Assembly (NCBI GenBank): GCA_029932015.1
Contig: JAOZQW010000001.1
Coordinates: 1 to 39,201, forward strand
Source: Candidatus Fermentibacteraceae bacterium
GTDB taxonomy: Bacteria; Fermentibacterota; Fermentibacteria; Fermentibacterales; JCC-6
DNA length: 39,201 nt
Reading direction: 5' to 3'
In this document: piece by piece, positions 16,165-23,865 of the stretch
Layout: each line of letters begins with the position of its first letter
Numbering within the stretch: position 1 is the stretch's first letter
Translations under genes and position numbers: made by a program
The notes under the pieces: generated by a model
The model's input: the letters and a program-made list of their open reading frames with translations, nothing else
Told to the model about the DNA's origin: nothing
Databases searched by the model: none

Positions 16165-19011
16165 TCACCATTCGAGCCCGAGTCCGAAGGATATCGTTCG
16201 AGGTCTGCTGAAGGCGTACATGTTGTTCAGGGGGCCAGTGGGATCATGACCTGCCCCACCGCACTCATCCATTCCCATATCTGCATCGTACCACTCTACA
16301 TCGGCAATGAAGTCGACATTGTGACTGTTGAACAGGTTATCCACCTCGCACCAGGCATTCAGGGTCATGTCCCCGAGCCAGAAGGCTCTGCTTACTTTGA
16401 GGTCAGCTATCAACGTAGAGGGGTATCGCTCTCCGTTGATGACAGGCCGGGCGGTTCCCTGATTAGTCTGGCTGTAGGGGAATCCGCTGCCGTAGCGGCA
16501 TGACAGATGAGTATCGAGGCCCTCAAAAACGGGGACACCCGCTATCCGCAATCCCCTGCCTCTGGGCACCCTGTGGTTGAGTTCGATACTGACGGTATGC
16601 CGCTGGTCCCAGTCCAGATAGTGCTCACGGATCAGTGGTTCCCAACCCTCAGTTACCGTACGGTACCCCAGCAGAACGTTGGAGCTGCTTCCTTTTGCGA
16701 CTGAGTATGTGTAGCCGATGCTGCCGGAAAGGAAGGAATCAGCATACTTTCGGAGCAGGACATCGAACCCGGATGCATCTGCATAGTCGAGGTTGTCGTA
16801 TATGAAGAAGTCAGGCTCAGATCCACCGGATGAGTAAACCGGCCTTGTGTCAACAAGACCTGACATATCGCGGTAGAATGCAGTGATGTCGAAGTATGCA
16901 TCATTACCAAGCTCATGCCGCAGTCCCGCTTCATATGCGACCGTCACTTCGTGGGAAAGATCGGGATCACCAAGAACTGGTATCTCCCCGGGTTTGCTCG
17001 ACGGCTGTCCTCCGCCGTACATCAGATCGAGCCTTTGATGCCGACTGTAATGACAATACGAAACGTGCAATACACCCTGCTCACTCAGAATGTACGACAC
17101 TCCAAGTCTGGGGTTTAGCCTGAACTTGGGTGAACCGGTCAGAGAGTCAGCCAGGGTTGGTGGATAATCCGGCCCCGGATCGACCGGGCCGGATGGAGGG
17201 TCGATATCCTGATTCGGATCGAAGTAATCGAGCCGGGCGCCGATGTCCAGAACAACACCGTCCAGCCACATTCTGTCCCGCAGGTATAATGCCCCGGAGT
17301 TGGGAAATGCATGGTACCTGTTGAAATGTGCCGCACCTGCTGAGGGTACATCCACGCTGTAATGGAATACGTCAAAATACTTGAGCTCAATACCGGCCTT
17401 GAGCTGGTTCCTTCTGCTGATCATTGTAGTCAGATCGGTCCTGAGAGTTGATACAATACTCTCGGTCTCGCTCCAGGCATGCCGGCTGGTTCCAGCTCTA
17501 TAGAATCCCTCTTCATCCACTGAGCGCTGCGGATCGTAAGCCTGCCATTGCTCCTCTCCCCAGCCTTCCCCAAGCCACTCGGTATCGTACGGACCTTGGG
17601 GATCGTTCCGTATCCTGCGGTCGAAGGAGGTTCGATAGCTGTTGAGAGCAACATCGATATAAGTGACATCACTCAGTGTCTGCATGAAATTCAGCCCAAT
17701 GGCGGAATTCTCCCAGCTCCTGGTAGGAAGACCGTAGAGGATGTCCCGTCCCCAGGCCAGGGTGTCCCCATAGGCTGGCGAGAGGGAGTCGGTGTCGATG
17801 TAAGGCTCCTCGTACCTGCTCCAGTTCCAGAAGTCTCCGATACCGAACCAGCCTTCAGTCCTGTCCATTTTGAAATAGGTCAGACTGAACATTGTTCCAG
17901 AATAGGGTCTATATGTCAGCTTCACATTACCAGTGTACGAAGTGAGCCATTCATCGAAGCCGTAGCCGTACCTTCCATCCTCACCTCCCCCGGTCTGTCG
18001 GAATCCGCCTGACGCAAATACTCGAACATCACCGGGAATGTCTATGCCAATGGCCGGAAGGAGGTAATTCGCAATGGGCTCCGGTCCTCCAATGGAGACC
18101 TCGGCATTGAATCTGGCGTCCGAGAAGGGGCTCACATTGCTCCATCTCCAGCCGCTGTCAGGAGATGCTGGATCAAAGCCTCCCCAGTGAGAGTCGCTGG
18201 CAAGACCGAGGGCCTGCCAGTCATTTCCACCAATGTTTATCGAACCATGATATGAAGACCTGCCCTCTGGAGTAATGATATTGACTGCATCGGATTGAGC
18301 ACTACCGTACAATGTGTCAAATCCGTCACGGTGGAGCGAGATCCTGCTGATTGCGGACATCGGGATGTCGCTGCTGAAGAAACCGGTAGTCGGATCTGTA
18401 TGTTCAACACCATCGACTGTATATACAGCCTCCCCGGCTCTACTTCCCCGGAAATGGAGAGTGCTTCCAATTGCTGAAGCATCCCGCACACCCAGCCACT
18501 CAGTATATGGACTGTCGTGTCCGACCTCACCCCAGCGCTCACCGCAGTTGGTGACGCTCACCGTCCCTGCGATGAAGTCCTGAATACCGGCAACGGGCAG
18601 TGGGGTTATGTCTTCTGGACTCGAAACAATTACTGCATTGTCATTAATTAAAGTACTGCCTGAGACAACGATGCGAGTATCGCAGGCGACTTCCTCTTTG
18701 AGAAAGAAGTCAACTGACACAGTATCCCCCGCGAGTACATGTACAACAGGGGATGTTTCGGCTTCAAAACAGATCATAGCAGCCTGAAGTTCATATACGC
18801 CCTTGGGGAGGTTGATTATTATGTACTCACCATTGGCATCAGTCATTGCGCCGTACGAAGTCCCAATGACCATCACGGTAGCAGTGAACCGAGGTTCACC
18901 AGACTCATCCCATACATGCCCGACAATGGTGCCTGTATCGCCTGCGACTGCAATCGAGGTGGCCGACAGCAGAGTCATCAGTACGATTCCCGTTACGGCT
19001 CTGACACCCAT
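16165..19011 (-). CDS. TonB-dependent receptor with N-terminal carboxypeptidase-regulatory-like domain (paralogue 2)
   Basis: About 948 residues, a tandem paralogue of the next receptor. I take the ATG at 19011 because GAAGGG lies 9 nt upstream; ATG at 19020 or TTG at 19035 are alternatives. After the signal peptide, the regulatory-like domain contains TSYGAMTDANGEYIIINL, nearly identical to paralogue 1. The plug has PLPVAGIQDFIAGTVSVTN, VYTVDGVEHTDP and YGSAQSDAVNIITPEG, somewhat degenerate against paralogue 1. It also carries a Cys-containing TNCGERWGEVGHDSPYTEW insertion. The barrel ends in ISFGLGLEW, again with terminal Trp. The many shared segments along the length show a whole-gene duplication followed by divergence, probably towards another ligand. 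Confidence 0.92.
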   Translation of the reverse strand: MGVRAVTGIVLMTLLSATSIAVAGDTGTIVGHVWDESGEPRFTATVMVIGTSYGAMTDANGEYIIINLPKGVYELQAAMICFEAETSPVVHVLAGDTVSVDFFLKEEVACDTRIVVSGSTLINDNAVIVSSPEDITPLPVAGIQDFIAGTVSVTNCGERWGEVGHDSPYTEWLGVRDASAIGSTLHFRGSRAGEAVYTVDGVEHTDPTTGFFSSDIPMSAISRISLHRDGFDTLYGSAQSDAVNIITPEGRSSYHGSINIGGNDWQALGLASDSHWGGFDPASPDSGWRWSNVSPFSDARFNAEVSIGGPEPIANYLLPAIGIDIPGDVRVFASGGFRQTGGGEDGRYGYGFDEWLTSYTGNVKLTYRPYSGTMFSLTYFKMDRTEGWFGIGDFWNWSRYEEPYIDTDSLSPAYGDTLAWGRDILYGLPTRSWENSAIGLNFMQTLSDVTYIDVALNSYRTSFDRRIRNDPQGPYDTEWLGEGWGEEQWQAYDPQRSVDEEGFYRAGTSRHAWSETESIVSTLRTDLTTMISRRNQLKAGIELKYFDVFHYSVDVPSAGAAHFNRYHAFPNSGALYLRDRMWLDGVVLDIGARLDYFDPNQDIDPPSGPVDPGPDYPPTLADSLTGSPKFRLNPRLGVSYILSEQGVLHVSYCHYSRHQRLDLMYGGGQPSSKPGEIPVLGDPDLSHEVTVAYEAGLRHELGNDAYFDITAFYRDMSGLVDTRPVYSSGGSEPDFFIYDNLDYADASGFDVLLRKYADSFLSGSIGYTYSVAKGSSSNVLLGYRTVTEGWEPLIREHYLDWDQRHTVSIELNHRVPRGRGLRIAGVPVFEGLDTHLSCRYGSGFPYSQTNQGTARPVINGERYPSTLIADLKVSRAFWLGDMTLNAWCEVDNLFNSHNVDFIADVEWYDADMGMDECGGAGHDPTGPLNNMYAFSRPRTISFGLGLEW

Positions 19012-19056
19012 TTCAGCCATCCCTTCGGTCAGCAATTCAATTGATATAGATAATTG

Positions 19057-19086
19057 AGTATGTAGAGTGTACTACTTCGCAGTCAA
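19057..19086 (-). promoter_or_regulatory. Candidate promoter for the receptor/TonB/secretion unit
   Basis: On the minus strand TTGACT (19081-19086, 5/6 to the -35 consensus) is followed after 18 bp by CATACT (19057-19062, 4/6 to the -10 consensus). It lies about 45 bp upstream of the receptor 2 start and just inside the REP-like palindrome at 19101. Plausible only; read by eye. Confidence 0.4.
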
Positions 19087-19100
19087 CCGAAAAAAGGTGA

Positions 19101-19121
19101 AAATGGTGGGTGGCACCATTT
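19101..19121 (+). repeat. REP-like palindrome, copy 2
   Basis: AAATGGTG and CACCATTT (8-bp perfect stem) flank a GGTGG loop. Bases 19104-19120 are identical to 439-455 next to the transposase gene. It lies between two transcription units, the normal place for REP elements. Confidence 0.65.
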
Positions 19122-19160
19122 AATGGGGCGGGTCTTGGGGCAAGGCAAAGGATAAGGATA

Positions 19161-19189
19161 GGGGACATGCACCGCCGGTGCATGTCCCC
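19161..19189 (-). terminator. 13-bp perfect palindrome, REP-like and possible terminator
   Basis: GGGGACATGCACC pairs perfectly with GGTGCATGTCCCC around a 3-nt loop. It lies about 25 bp after the stop of the four-gene membrane operon. On the minus strand a pyrimidine-rich tail follows (TATCCTTATCCTTT), so it could terminate that unit. Its form also resembles REP elements, so both uses are possible. Confidence 0.55.
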
Positions 19190-19213
19190 AATGGGCTAAG
19201 AGGCTTTGATCTG

Positions 19214-19873
19214 CTAGGCCCCTCCTCCTATCCCAAGTATCCTCGGGATGGTGGGGAGCCACTCGAACATGAGGAACTGAGACTGCCCGATAAGCAGACT
19301 GAGTCTGGCCATTATCGTGTATCCGAAGCTGGCACCGAAGGCTACCATCAGTATGGTGATGCCAAGGTTTGCGGTACCTCCGATAATCCCCGTATGCTCC
19401 TTCGAGAAGAAGAAGTAAACGAGACCGGATACGACACCGACCACCAGCACGAGGCTGCTGAACATCTCAAAAGCACTGCCAGCCGAGATGGAGATGATAC
19501 TTCCCTCCACCTGTGCAAGTGCATTCGTCTGGAAGACGCTGACCATGCCGAGTCCGGCACCAGCGCCGACGATCATGCCCAGGGCGAGCCTGGACAGTCC
19601 TGCGATCTTCGGGACTATCCTGGCCAGCATGAAGAAGGCGAAGATGCCAGGTATGACCCACACTATCTGGAAGCCGCCCTCCGCCGGGAACATGCGCTGC
19701 CACCAGTTGGGCTTGAGCACGTTCTCGATCGTGTAGATGACCCAGTAGCCTGCACTCATTCCTACGAAGAGGTGCTCGGCGAACTTGTAGAAGGGGTTAT
19801 CGCGGTACAGGAAACTGTAGAGCGAGAGCGATAGAAGAGCCCCTATCCATATACCCAGTATCTCCCAGTTCAT
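19214..19873 (-). CDS. Polytopic membrane protein of unknown function (last gene of four-gene module)
   Basis: A 219-residue, strongly hydrophobic protein with about six or seven membrane helices: near residues 5-22, 34-52, 70-88, 95-115, 128-155 and 165-190. Charged residues are few and lie in short loops (RDNPFYK, KPNWWQR, FSKEHTG). I do not recognise a family. Its start overlaps the stop of the preceding gene by 4 nt (ATGA type), so the proteins are made together and probably form one inner-membrane complex. Gly-rich helices such as IVGAGAGLGMV suggest tight packing. It ends the unit, with a palindrome downstream. Confidence 0.75.
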   Translation of the reverse strand: MNWEILGIWIGALLSLSLYSFLYRDNPFYKFAEHLFVGMSAGYWVIYTIENVLKPNWWQRMFPAEGGFQIVWVIPGIFAFFMLARIVPKIAGLSRLALGMIVGAGAGLGMVSVFQTNALAQVEGSIISISAGSAFEMFSSLVLVVGVVSGLVYFFFSKEHTGIIGGTANLGITILMVAFGASFGYTIMARLSLLIGQSQFLMFEWLPTIPRILGIGGGA

Positions 19874-20733
19874 TTCACACCTCCTTTCCGCTTCTTCTCA
19901 GCAAAATAGGCAACGTTACCCATCACTATCAGGAGCATTATCACCAGGTGCGCCACTGACTGCGGGGCCATTCCCGCAACAGCTCTTCCGCCCTCTGCCC
20001 CGACAGCGTCAGGGTGCTCGCGGACGAGAGTCTCGTAATCCGCTGCGCCCTTGAGGCCTCCGAGGAGGCCGACCAGCTGTCCCGTCCCGAGATAGGGATA
20101 GAACTGCGGGGCGCTGACAGCGGTACAGCCACCTCCGATAGGCACTCCGAATCGATCCCCAGCCATCATTATCCATGCGGGGATACCGGGGTCACCGGCG
20201 GAGAGCGAGAGGACCATATCGAAATCCTGCAGAGTGGAGTAAGCAGCAAGCATGGGGATCTCACTCCATGGCACATTGTCCTTGTCGGTGGGAAACACCG
20301 CCTGAATACCTGAACCGAGACGGACTATCATCACACCGCCGCCGGTCTTGTATCCGAGCATACACCAGTCCTCGTACTGGACCTTGCCGAGACTGTCTCC
20401 GACCGAGGACATGGCGTCCTGCCCGAGACTCGCCCCCATAGGCCACAGAGCCATTCCAACAACCTTGACGTCGTTCCTGAAGAGGTGCTGGAGCATTGCC
20501 ATTGCCATCGGCTGCAGCTCAGGCATCGTCGAAGGATCGTAGTCGAAACTCAGGAGAACGCTCGAACCAGCGGGGAGGGCTTCGACGTAGTCGAAAAGCG
20601 CTCTGCTGGGCTCGGCACCCACGGGATTCGGAAAAATCAGCCCGAGTGCCAGTGGGATGATCACGGAGAGGGCAATGAGAATGAAGATTATTCTCCTGTC
20701 CAGGTTGCCCATCTTCTCTATCATGCCGGCCAT
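19870..20733 (-). CDS. Bitopic membrane protein with large extracytoplasmic domain, unknown function
   Basis: A 287-residue protein. One membrane helix lies at about 14-33 (RIIFILIALSVIIPLALGLIF) and another at about 262-279, just before a basic tail (AEKKRKGG). The 220 residues between look like an alpha/beta domain: VLLSFDYDPSTMPEL near 58-72, then VVGMALWPMG, then SAGDPGIPAWIMMAGDRFGV. The SFDYDPST pattern and the alternation of strands suggest a Rossmann-like fold, but no known motif is clear. It overlaps the next gene by 4 nt and the previous by 1 nt. Topology with the basic tail inside would place the domain outside the cytoplasm; this is prediction. Confidence 0.75.
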   Translation of the reverse strand: MAGMIEKMGNLDRRIIFILIALSVIIPLALGLIFPNPVGAEPSRALFDYVEALPAGSSVLLSFDYDPSTMPELQPMAMAMLQHLFRNDVKVVGMALWPMGASLGQDAMSSVGDSLGKVQYEDWCMLGYKTGGGVMIVRLGSGIQAVFPTDKDNVPWSEIPMLAAYSTLQDFDMVLSLSAGDPGIPAWIMMAGDRFGVPIGGGCTAVSAPQFYPYLGTGQLVGLLGGLKGAADYETLVREHPDAVGAEGGRAVAGMAPQSVAHLVIMLLIVMGNVAYFAEKKRKGGVK

Positions 20734-21356
20734 CAGTCCGTACCTCCAAGATAACTCCGCTCGATCCCGAAGATCATGCGGAGGGAGGTGGCGACCACGC
20801 CCATGGCGGCCCCGATCATCACCGCTCGCTGTCCAGCGGTGTTGGGAACGCTCATCAGCCAGACCTTGGCCAGAGGGATCTTATCCCAGATCATGGCGCC
20901 TATCGGCACCTGACCGAGCATGACGATGAAGGCCGAGGTGAGAAGCAGCGTCGCACGCCAGTTGGATGCCCTGAAGGCCCTGAAGGCGGCGGATGCCACG
21001 AAGAAGGCCAGCAGACTGAACATGGTGGCACCCATCGGAACTACAGCACTCTGGAACAGGTAGTCGAAAGGCATACCTTCGACCACTCCGTAGATGATGC
21101 CCGTGACGAGCATCATCAGGAAACCGATTATGGTGACCGGGCTGTATTTCCAGTTCTTCAGCTTGAGACGGATCTTCCTGAAGTGTACGTGGAGCAGATT
21201 CATCGCCCCGAGGAAGATTGCGGCCGAAGCCACTATCATGTACCATTCCTGCAGGTTGTCTCCGAGGAGCTTGAACGGCTCATGAGGTACAAAAAAGTTA
21301 AGCACCATTATCATGCCGGCCACGAATGTTATGGCCAGCGGTATCACTATTCTCAT
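20733..21356 (-). CDS. Six-helix membrane protein of unknown function
   Basis: A 207-residue integral membrane protein with about six helices, near residues 3-22, 40-57, 74-92, 100-124, 132-152 and 174-192. A basic loop (HVHFRKIRLKLKNWKY) lies between helices 2 and 3, which places that loop in the cytoplasm by the positive-inside rule. No family is recognised. It begins 9 bp after the DUF6754-like gene and overlaps the following gene by 1 nt, so it belongs to the coupled four-gene module. The gene composition matches its neighbours, with no sign of recent transfer. Confidence 0.75.
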   Translation of the reverse strand: MRIVIPLAITFVAGMIMVLNFFVPHEPFKLLGDNLQEWYMIVASAAIFLGAMNLLHVHFRKIRLKLKNWKYSPVTIIGFLMMLVTGIIYGVVEGMPFDYLFQSAVVPMGATMFSLLAFFVASAAFRAFRASNWRATLLLTSAFIVMLGQVPIGAMIWDKIPLAKVWLMSVPNTAGQRAVMIGAAMGVVATSLRMIFGIERSYLGGTD

Positions 21357-21365
21357 GCCGGCCTC

Positions 21366-22649
21366 CTAACTTACCGCGACCAGGCTGCGGAGGAAGTCCG
21401 CAACACTGCTCAATGGTGCCCAGAATTGACCTATCGTGGCAGCGATCACACCAAGGAGGATCAGGATGATGAAGAAGAGCTTACCGGCATCCTGCCCCTT
21501 GAGGCTTCCAAGGAGTTTTGGCTCTCTGGACAGGTATGCGCTGGCTGCAAAGAGCTCCTCCCCGATGAGTGTGTAGTCGCATGCGGCTACGAAGAAAGGT
21601 ATCTGACTGGGCATGGCGGTGCCGGCTATCTGGATAGCTCCTACGCTCCGGCCTGTCTCCGCGAGGATGAGGCTTTCCGCGTAGAAAGTACCCAGCATGA
21701 AGATGGCGGCAGGCTTCTCCCGCACCATAATACCGTCAACACCGGCTGCATACCCGAACTGGTCATCTGTAAGGTACTGGATATCCTCTCTGTTGAAGGC
21801 GTCGGGGCGTCCTGCCTGGAGGTAGGATTCCTTGACAACCTCCTGAGCCACACTCATCACGACGCTCCTGGCGGTCGGGACCATGAGTGCAGAACCGTAC
21901 TCCGCGGTCTTGATGGCTACTCTGCCGAGGATCACCATGCTCGCGATCGTCTGTATGTCATCCATATCCATGATGCCGGGGATGTATAGGACCGGCTTGC
22001 CCATTTCCGTAGCTCGTCCTACTGCATCGTCAACGGCGGCAAGTCCCGCGATCTCCCGGATGTACAGCTTCTTACCACGCTTGGCCGTCTCGATGTAGTA
22101 GATAATGATGAGGGAAAGTGCGGCGAGTATGATAAGCATAGCTACACGGCCGGAGTGGATCCACTGGGCAGAGGACGAAGCGTCAGCTTCATCAGAGACC
22201 GCTGCAGGGGTCCCGTCCGGTCTGAGTGATTCTATCCAGTAGCTGTACGAATCCCCATCGGAAACTGTGGTGTCAGTGTACCTTGTTGAAATACCCCCGA
22301 GAGTGGCGATCCTCTCCTCCACCCCGGAAGGACCGCGACGGATAACCGCAAGTGAATCGGGAACTTCATCCTTGATGTCGAAGTCCCATGCGAGACTCAC
22401 CGACCCGCCGGCATCGTTGGGGTGATCTGTGGCCTGGAGGTCGAACACCCTGTCGAGAGCCGCCACGCGGACGGTATTTGTCAGATGGGCCGGAGCGATG
22501 ACTACTTCTTCAGGACCGGACGGCCGCTCCTCCCCTCCGGTTTCCTCCTCAACTGCCGACTCTGGTCTCTCAGGCGGATCTACCCCCTGAGCTGCCACCG
22601 TGCCGACCGCAAGGAGGAGCAGCGCCAGCAGAACAGCCGTACGCCTCAT
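21366..22649 (-). CDS. DUF6754-like membrane protein with extracytoplasmic FN3-like domain
   Basis: A 427-residue protein. A signal peptide (MRRTAVLLALLLLAVGTVAA) precedes a fibronectin-like domain at about 60-155 (VSLAWDFDIKDEVPDSLAVI, then YTDTTVSDGDSYSYWIESL). One membrane helix follows at about 170-190. The cytoplasmic part (about 195-375) has YIREIAGLAAVDDAVGRATE, PVLYIPGIMDMDDIQTIASM, ALMVPTARSVVMSVAQEVV and GIMVREKPAAIFMLGTFYAE, a pattern I associate with DUF6754. A second helix pair lies near the C-terminus. No function is established for the family. A strong GAAGGGAGGGAG ribosome site marks the first gene of the four-gene unit. Confidence 0.8.
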   Translation of the reverse strand: MRRTAVLLALLLLAVGTVAAQGVDPPERPESAVEEETGGEERPSGPEEVVIAPAHLTNTVRVAALDRVFDLQATDHPNDAGGSVSLAWDFDIKDEVPDSLAVIRRGPSGVEERIATLGGISTRYTDTTVSDGDSYSYWIESLRPDGTPAAVSDEADASSSAQWIHSGRVAMLIILAALSLIIIYYIETAKRGKKLYIREIAGLAAVDDAVGRATEMGKPVLYIPGIMDMDDIQTIASMVILGRVAIKTAEYGSALMVPTARSVVMSVAQEVVKESYLQAGRPDAFNREDIQYLTDDQFGYAAGVDGIMVREKPAAIFMLGTFYAESLILAETGRSVGAIQIAGTAMPSQIPFFVAACDYTLIGEELFAASAYLSREPKLLGSLKGQDAGKLFFIILILLGVIAATIGQFWAPLSSVADFLRSLVAVS

Positions 22650-22671
22650 GCTCCCTCCCTTCGAGAGGACC

Positions 22672-22714
22672 CTGAGAAAGCGCCCCGGGCGGTCACCCGG
22701 GGCGCAGTTCTCAG
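22672..22714 (-). terminator. Hairpin closing the gcv/GlmL operon
   Basis: A 10-bp perfect GC stem (22680-22689 with 22696-22705) is extended by an outer CTGAGAA/TTCTCAG stem (22672-22678 with 22708-22714). It lies about 25 bp after the stop at 22740. The minus-strand tail is short (CTTTCTC), so termination may be incomplete and the four-gene membrane unit downstream may receive read-through. Confidence 0.65.
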
Positions 22715-22739
22715 GTCCGATCAGTTGTTACTGTCATTC

Positions 22740-23864
22740 CTACTCTTCTATCAGCTCCACGTTGGCACGCGGAACCGTTGCTTTTTCGCCGTCCTCGAAT
22801 TCGACATCGAGAACTCTGACTTTCGCTTCAGAATCAAGGACCTGCAGCTCAGCTGGGAGTGCAAGAACTTTCCCGAGTCTGCCGAAGTACGGAGCCCTGA
22901 TACATCTAATTGGTGAACCGATATCCATGGCTCCAGCCTGCTTGTCCTCTGTACTGGAGGATACGATGTCCTCTCCGACAGGGATCACAACTTCCGGCCG
23001 CATGACACCGGCCCTGATCTGTGTAGCACCGTTGACGCTGGCGAGCATTCCCTTCCTGGCTTTCAGGAGGTCGAATGTCCCGTGAGCCATCGTCATCCTG
23101 CCGAAACCCTCGGTGAGCACGAGAGTTATACCCTTCTTCTCATGGCCGGTTATGGCCACACCGAGATCATATCCGAGGAACTCCTTGAGATCCTTGTCGT
23201 CGAACCCTCCAACCACGATGGCCTTCACACCGATGTCGATGGCCTTCCTGAGCGTGGCGCTGGAAACAAAGGAGCCTCCGAGGAGAACCTTGCCCTTGCA
23301 GGTATCATCGAGAAGGTCTGCGGTGAGTTCCTGTTCAGGGGATTCAACAATGACGTCAAGCTCGCCCCTGACCTCCCCACCGATGCCGAAGATGCCCTGG
23401 ACAAAGGTTGCTCTGGATTCGACCACAACGCCCTCATTGCCGAGTACTTCTACGACCGTGCCTTTGACATATGCATCTATCTCGACCGGTATCGGCGGCT
23501 CCCTCAGGACGGCCTGACCGGTTATCTCGTTGTAGCTCTCGAAGGTTCCTTCTATAGGTGATCTGACGGAATTCTTAAAAAGACCCCACAGCCCCTTTGT
23601 CTGACCAAGAACCTCGTCCTCCGCAATGGCATCACCCGGGGATTTGATGAGGATACTCGGGATGTCACTTGGTGGAAGACCGAGAACATTGGCGATATTC
23701 AGCATCTTGACGTTGCCGGGAAGTTCTGTCCTGGCAACGACGGATTCAGCGGTGACTTCCTGCCCCTTCTCGACGAGTGTCTCACCGGTCAGGGGAAGCC
23801 GTCTCTCTTTACGGACGATGGTAACATCTGCGACCCTCAGACCGGGTGTGTATGCGAACGCCAT
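22740..23864 (-). CDS. Conserved-type protein with barrel-sandwich-like N-terminus and KOW-like C-terminus, next to GlmL
   Basis: About 374 residues from the ATG at 23864, which lies one base after the GlmL stop; the longer frame to 23993 lies inside glmL and is rejected. The N-terminal 130 residues resemble a barrel-sandwich hybrid as in RnfC or biotinyl proteins (TLVEKGQEVTAESVVARTEL, then RSPIEGTFESYNEITGQAVL). The middle part has a small alpha/beta domain (GGSFVSSATLRKAIDIGVKA, IVVGGFDDKDLKEFLGYD). The last 60 residues look KOW-like: IRAPYFGRLGKVLALPAELQ and DGEKATVPRANVELIE. I cannot name a function. Direct abutment to GlmL implies a joint role, which is inference. Confidence 0.75.
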   Translation of the reverse strand: MAFAYTPGLRVADVTIVRKERRLPLTGETLVEKGQEVTAESVVARTELPGNVKMLNIANVLGLPPSDIPSILIKSPGDAIAEDEVLGQTKGLWGLFKNSVRSPIEGTFESYNEITGQAVLREPPIPVEIDAYVKGTVVEVLGNEGVVVESRATFVQGIFGIGGEVRGELDVIVESPEQELTADLLDDTCKGKVLLGGSFVSSATLRKAIDIGVKAIVVGGFDDKDLKEFLGYDLGVAITGHEKKGITLVLTEGFGRMTMAHGTFDLLKARKGMLASVNGATQIRAGVMRPEVVIPVGEDIVSSSTEDKQAGAMDIGSPIRCIRAPYFGRLGKVLALPAELQVLDSEAKVRVLDVEFEDGEKATVPRANVELIEE

Positions 23865-23865
23865 A

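Noticed and set aside
22650..22739. Small ORF or RNA gene between the KOW-like gene and the DUF6754-like gene
   Set aside because: The gap is filled by the hairpin and the ribosome site of the following gene.
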